In this document: positions 63,321 through 64,000 of the stretch, piece by piece
How positions within the stretch are numbered: the first letter of the stretch is position 1
Layout: every line of letters begins with the position of its first letter
Assembly (NCBI RefSeq): GCF_033097525.1
Contig: NZ_CP109907.1
Location: forward strand, 5,580,001-5,644,000
DNA length: 64,000 bases
From: Sphingobacterium sp. UGAL515B_05
GTDB taxonomy: Bacteria > Bacteroidota > Bacteroidia > Sphingobacteriales > Sphingobacteriaceae
Direction of reading: 5' to 3'
Translations under genes and position numbers: made by a program
The notes under the pieces: model-generated
The model's database searches: none
The model's input: only the letters and a program-made list of their open reading frames with translations
Told to the model about the DNA's origin: nothing

Positions 63321-64000
63321 ATGAAATTTTTAGGTATTATTCCTGCCCGATATGCATCGAGCAGATTCCCTGGAAAACCGCTGATCGACATTGAAGGAAA
63401 AACGATGATTCAGCGGGTCTACGAACAGGTCAAAAAATCAACAAAATTAAACGATGTTGTTGTAGCAACTGACGACCAGCGCATCGCCGAAACTGTACGT
63501 TCTTTTGGTGGCGAAGTTGTCATGACCGCAGAGCACCATCAATCGGGAACAGATCGTTGTGCTGAAGTCATCACCAATATCGAAGGTTATGATGTTGCCA
63601 TCAATATACAGGGTGACGAACCCTTTATAGACCCCGCACAAATTGATCTTTTAGCAAATTGTTTTGAAGACACCACTACGCAGATAGCGACCCTAATCAA
63701 GGAAATTACTGCGGAGGAGGAACTATTTAATGTAAACATACCTAAAGTTGTCCGAAACACCAAAGGAGAAGCCATCTACTTTAGTAGGCAGACCATTCCT
63801 TTTTTAAGAGCTGTGGAAAAAGACCAATGGTTACAAAGGCAAACATTCTATAAACATATCGGAATATATGCTTACCAGGTAGATACATTAAAAGCCCTGA
63901 CACAACTTCCTATTTCTATGCTAGAAGAAGCAGAGGCTCTGGAACAGCTACGCTGGTTAGAAAATGGCTACGCCATTCAAACGGCAATTACAACGCATGA
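63321..64000 (+). CDS. kdsB: 3-deoxy-manno-octulosonate cytidylyltransferase, 5' part
   Basis: The gene runs off the window; 226 codons are visible. The start ATG at 63321 gives IIPARYASSRFPGKPL (nucleotide-binding loop), followed by VVVATDDQRIAE, QSGTDRCAEV and INIQGDEPFID, all typical of KdsB. It activates Kdo with CTP for lipid A inner core synthesis. The usual length is about 250 residues, so only a short C-terminus is missing. Confidence 0.95.
   Translation, partial: MKFLGIIPARYASSRFPGKPLIDIEGKTMIQRVYEQVKKSTKLNDVVVATDDQRIAETVRSFGGEVVMTAEHHQSGTDRCAEVITNIEGYDVAINIQGDEPFIDPAQIDLLANCFEDTTTQIATLIKEITAEEELFNVNIPKVVRNTKGEAIYFSRQTIPFLRAVEKDQWLQRQTFYKHIGIYAYQVDTLKALTQLPISMLEEAEALEQLRWLENGYAIQTAITTH

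Noticed and set aside
1-64000. CRISPR arrays, tRNA/rRNA genes, intact IS elements, phage genes
   Set aside because: No regularly spaced repeats, cloverleaf-like genes, transposase or integrase motifs were found by eye; a covariance search was not possible.

Overview
The window looks like chromosome from a Bacteroidota bacterium, most likely a Sphingobacterium or close relative. The reasons are many Bacteroidota-type lipoproteins (a short signal ending in Cys), fimbrillin-like proteins with a C-terminal FISUMP-type domain, DUF3667 and GIY-YIG proteins of Bacteroidota type, AT-rich spacers, few recognisable Shine-Dalgarno sites, and promoter boxes that fit TAnnTTTG. The genus is inferred. I saw no tRNA, rRNA, CRISPR array or intact insertion sequence.

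Layout. 1-8.8 kb: small accessory genes, including a DinB-like fragment cut by the window edge, a DUF4142 lipoprotein, an alpha/beta hydrolase, a metzincin-like protease with an NPCBM domain, a 3-methyladenine DNA glycosylase broken by a frameshift, and several hypothetical proteins. 9.2-12.5 kb: a large SF2 helicase with two predicted membrane segments, followed by a SUKH (SMI1/KNR4) protein. 12.5-24.9 kb: a glutathione peroxidase, two secreted carbohydrate-active lipoproteins, an SMP-30-like propeller, a heterodimeric ABC exporter, and two gene-poor stretches with hairpins and decayed sequence. 24.9-36.5 kb: a MoxR ATPase/VWA pair, a secreted beta-helix protein, then mixed enzymes and regulators.

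36.5-41.9 kb is the most striking locus. Seven minus-strand genes overlap or nearly touch: FAD oxidoreductase, methyltransferase, type III polyketide synthase, FabZ-like dehydratase, ketosynthase, acyl carrier protein and phosphopantetheinyl transferase. Together they could build a dedicated acyl starter, cyclise it into a phenolic or pyrone lipid, and tailor it.

45.8-53.4 kb holds three similar AraC regulators and two copies of a peptide + fimbrillin/FISUMP-lipoprotein operon. Both operons carry the same 11-bp element upstream, and a 13-bp direct repeat at 21-bp spacing lies ahead of one regulator. This is the second candidate for an undescribed system.

53.9-58.9 kb: an ArsR/AHSA1/YdeI operon with a visible promoter-operator, and a sulfatase followed by the decayed C-terminus of a second one. 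58.9-60.6 kb: small hypothetical proteins. 60.7-64 kb: conserved housekeeping genes mazG, trpS, a deoxynucleoside kinase and kdsB (cut by the window edge).
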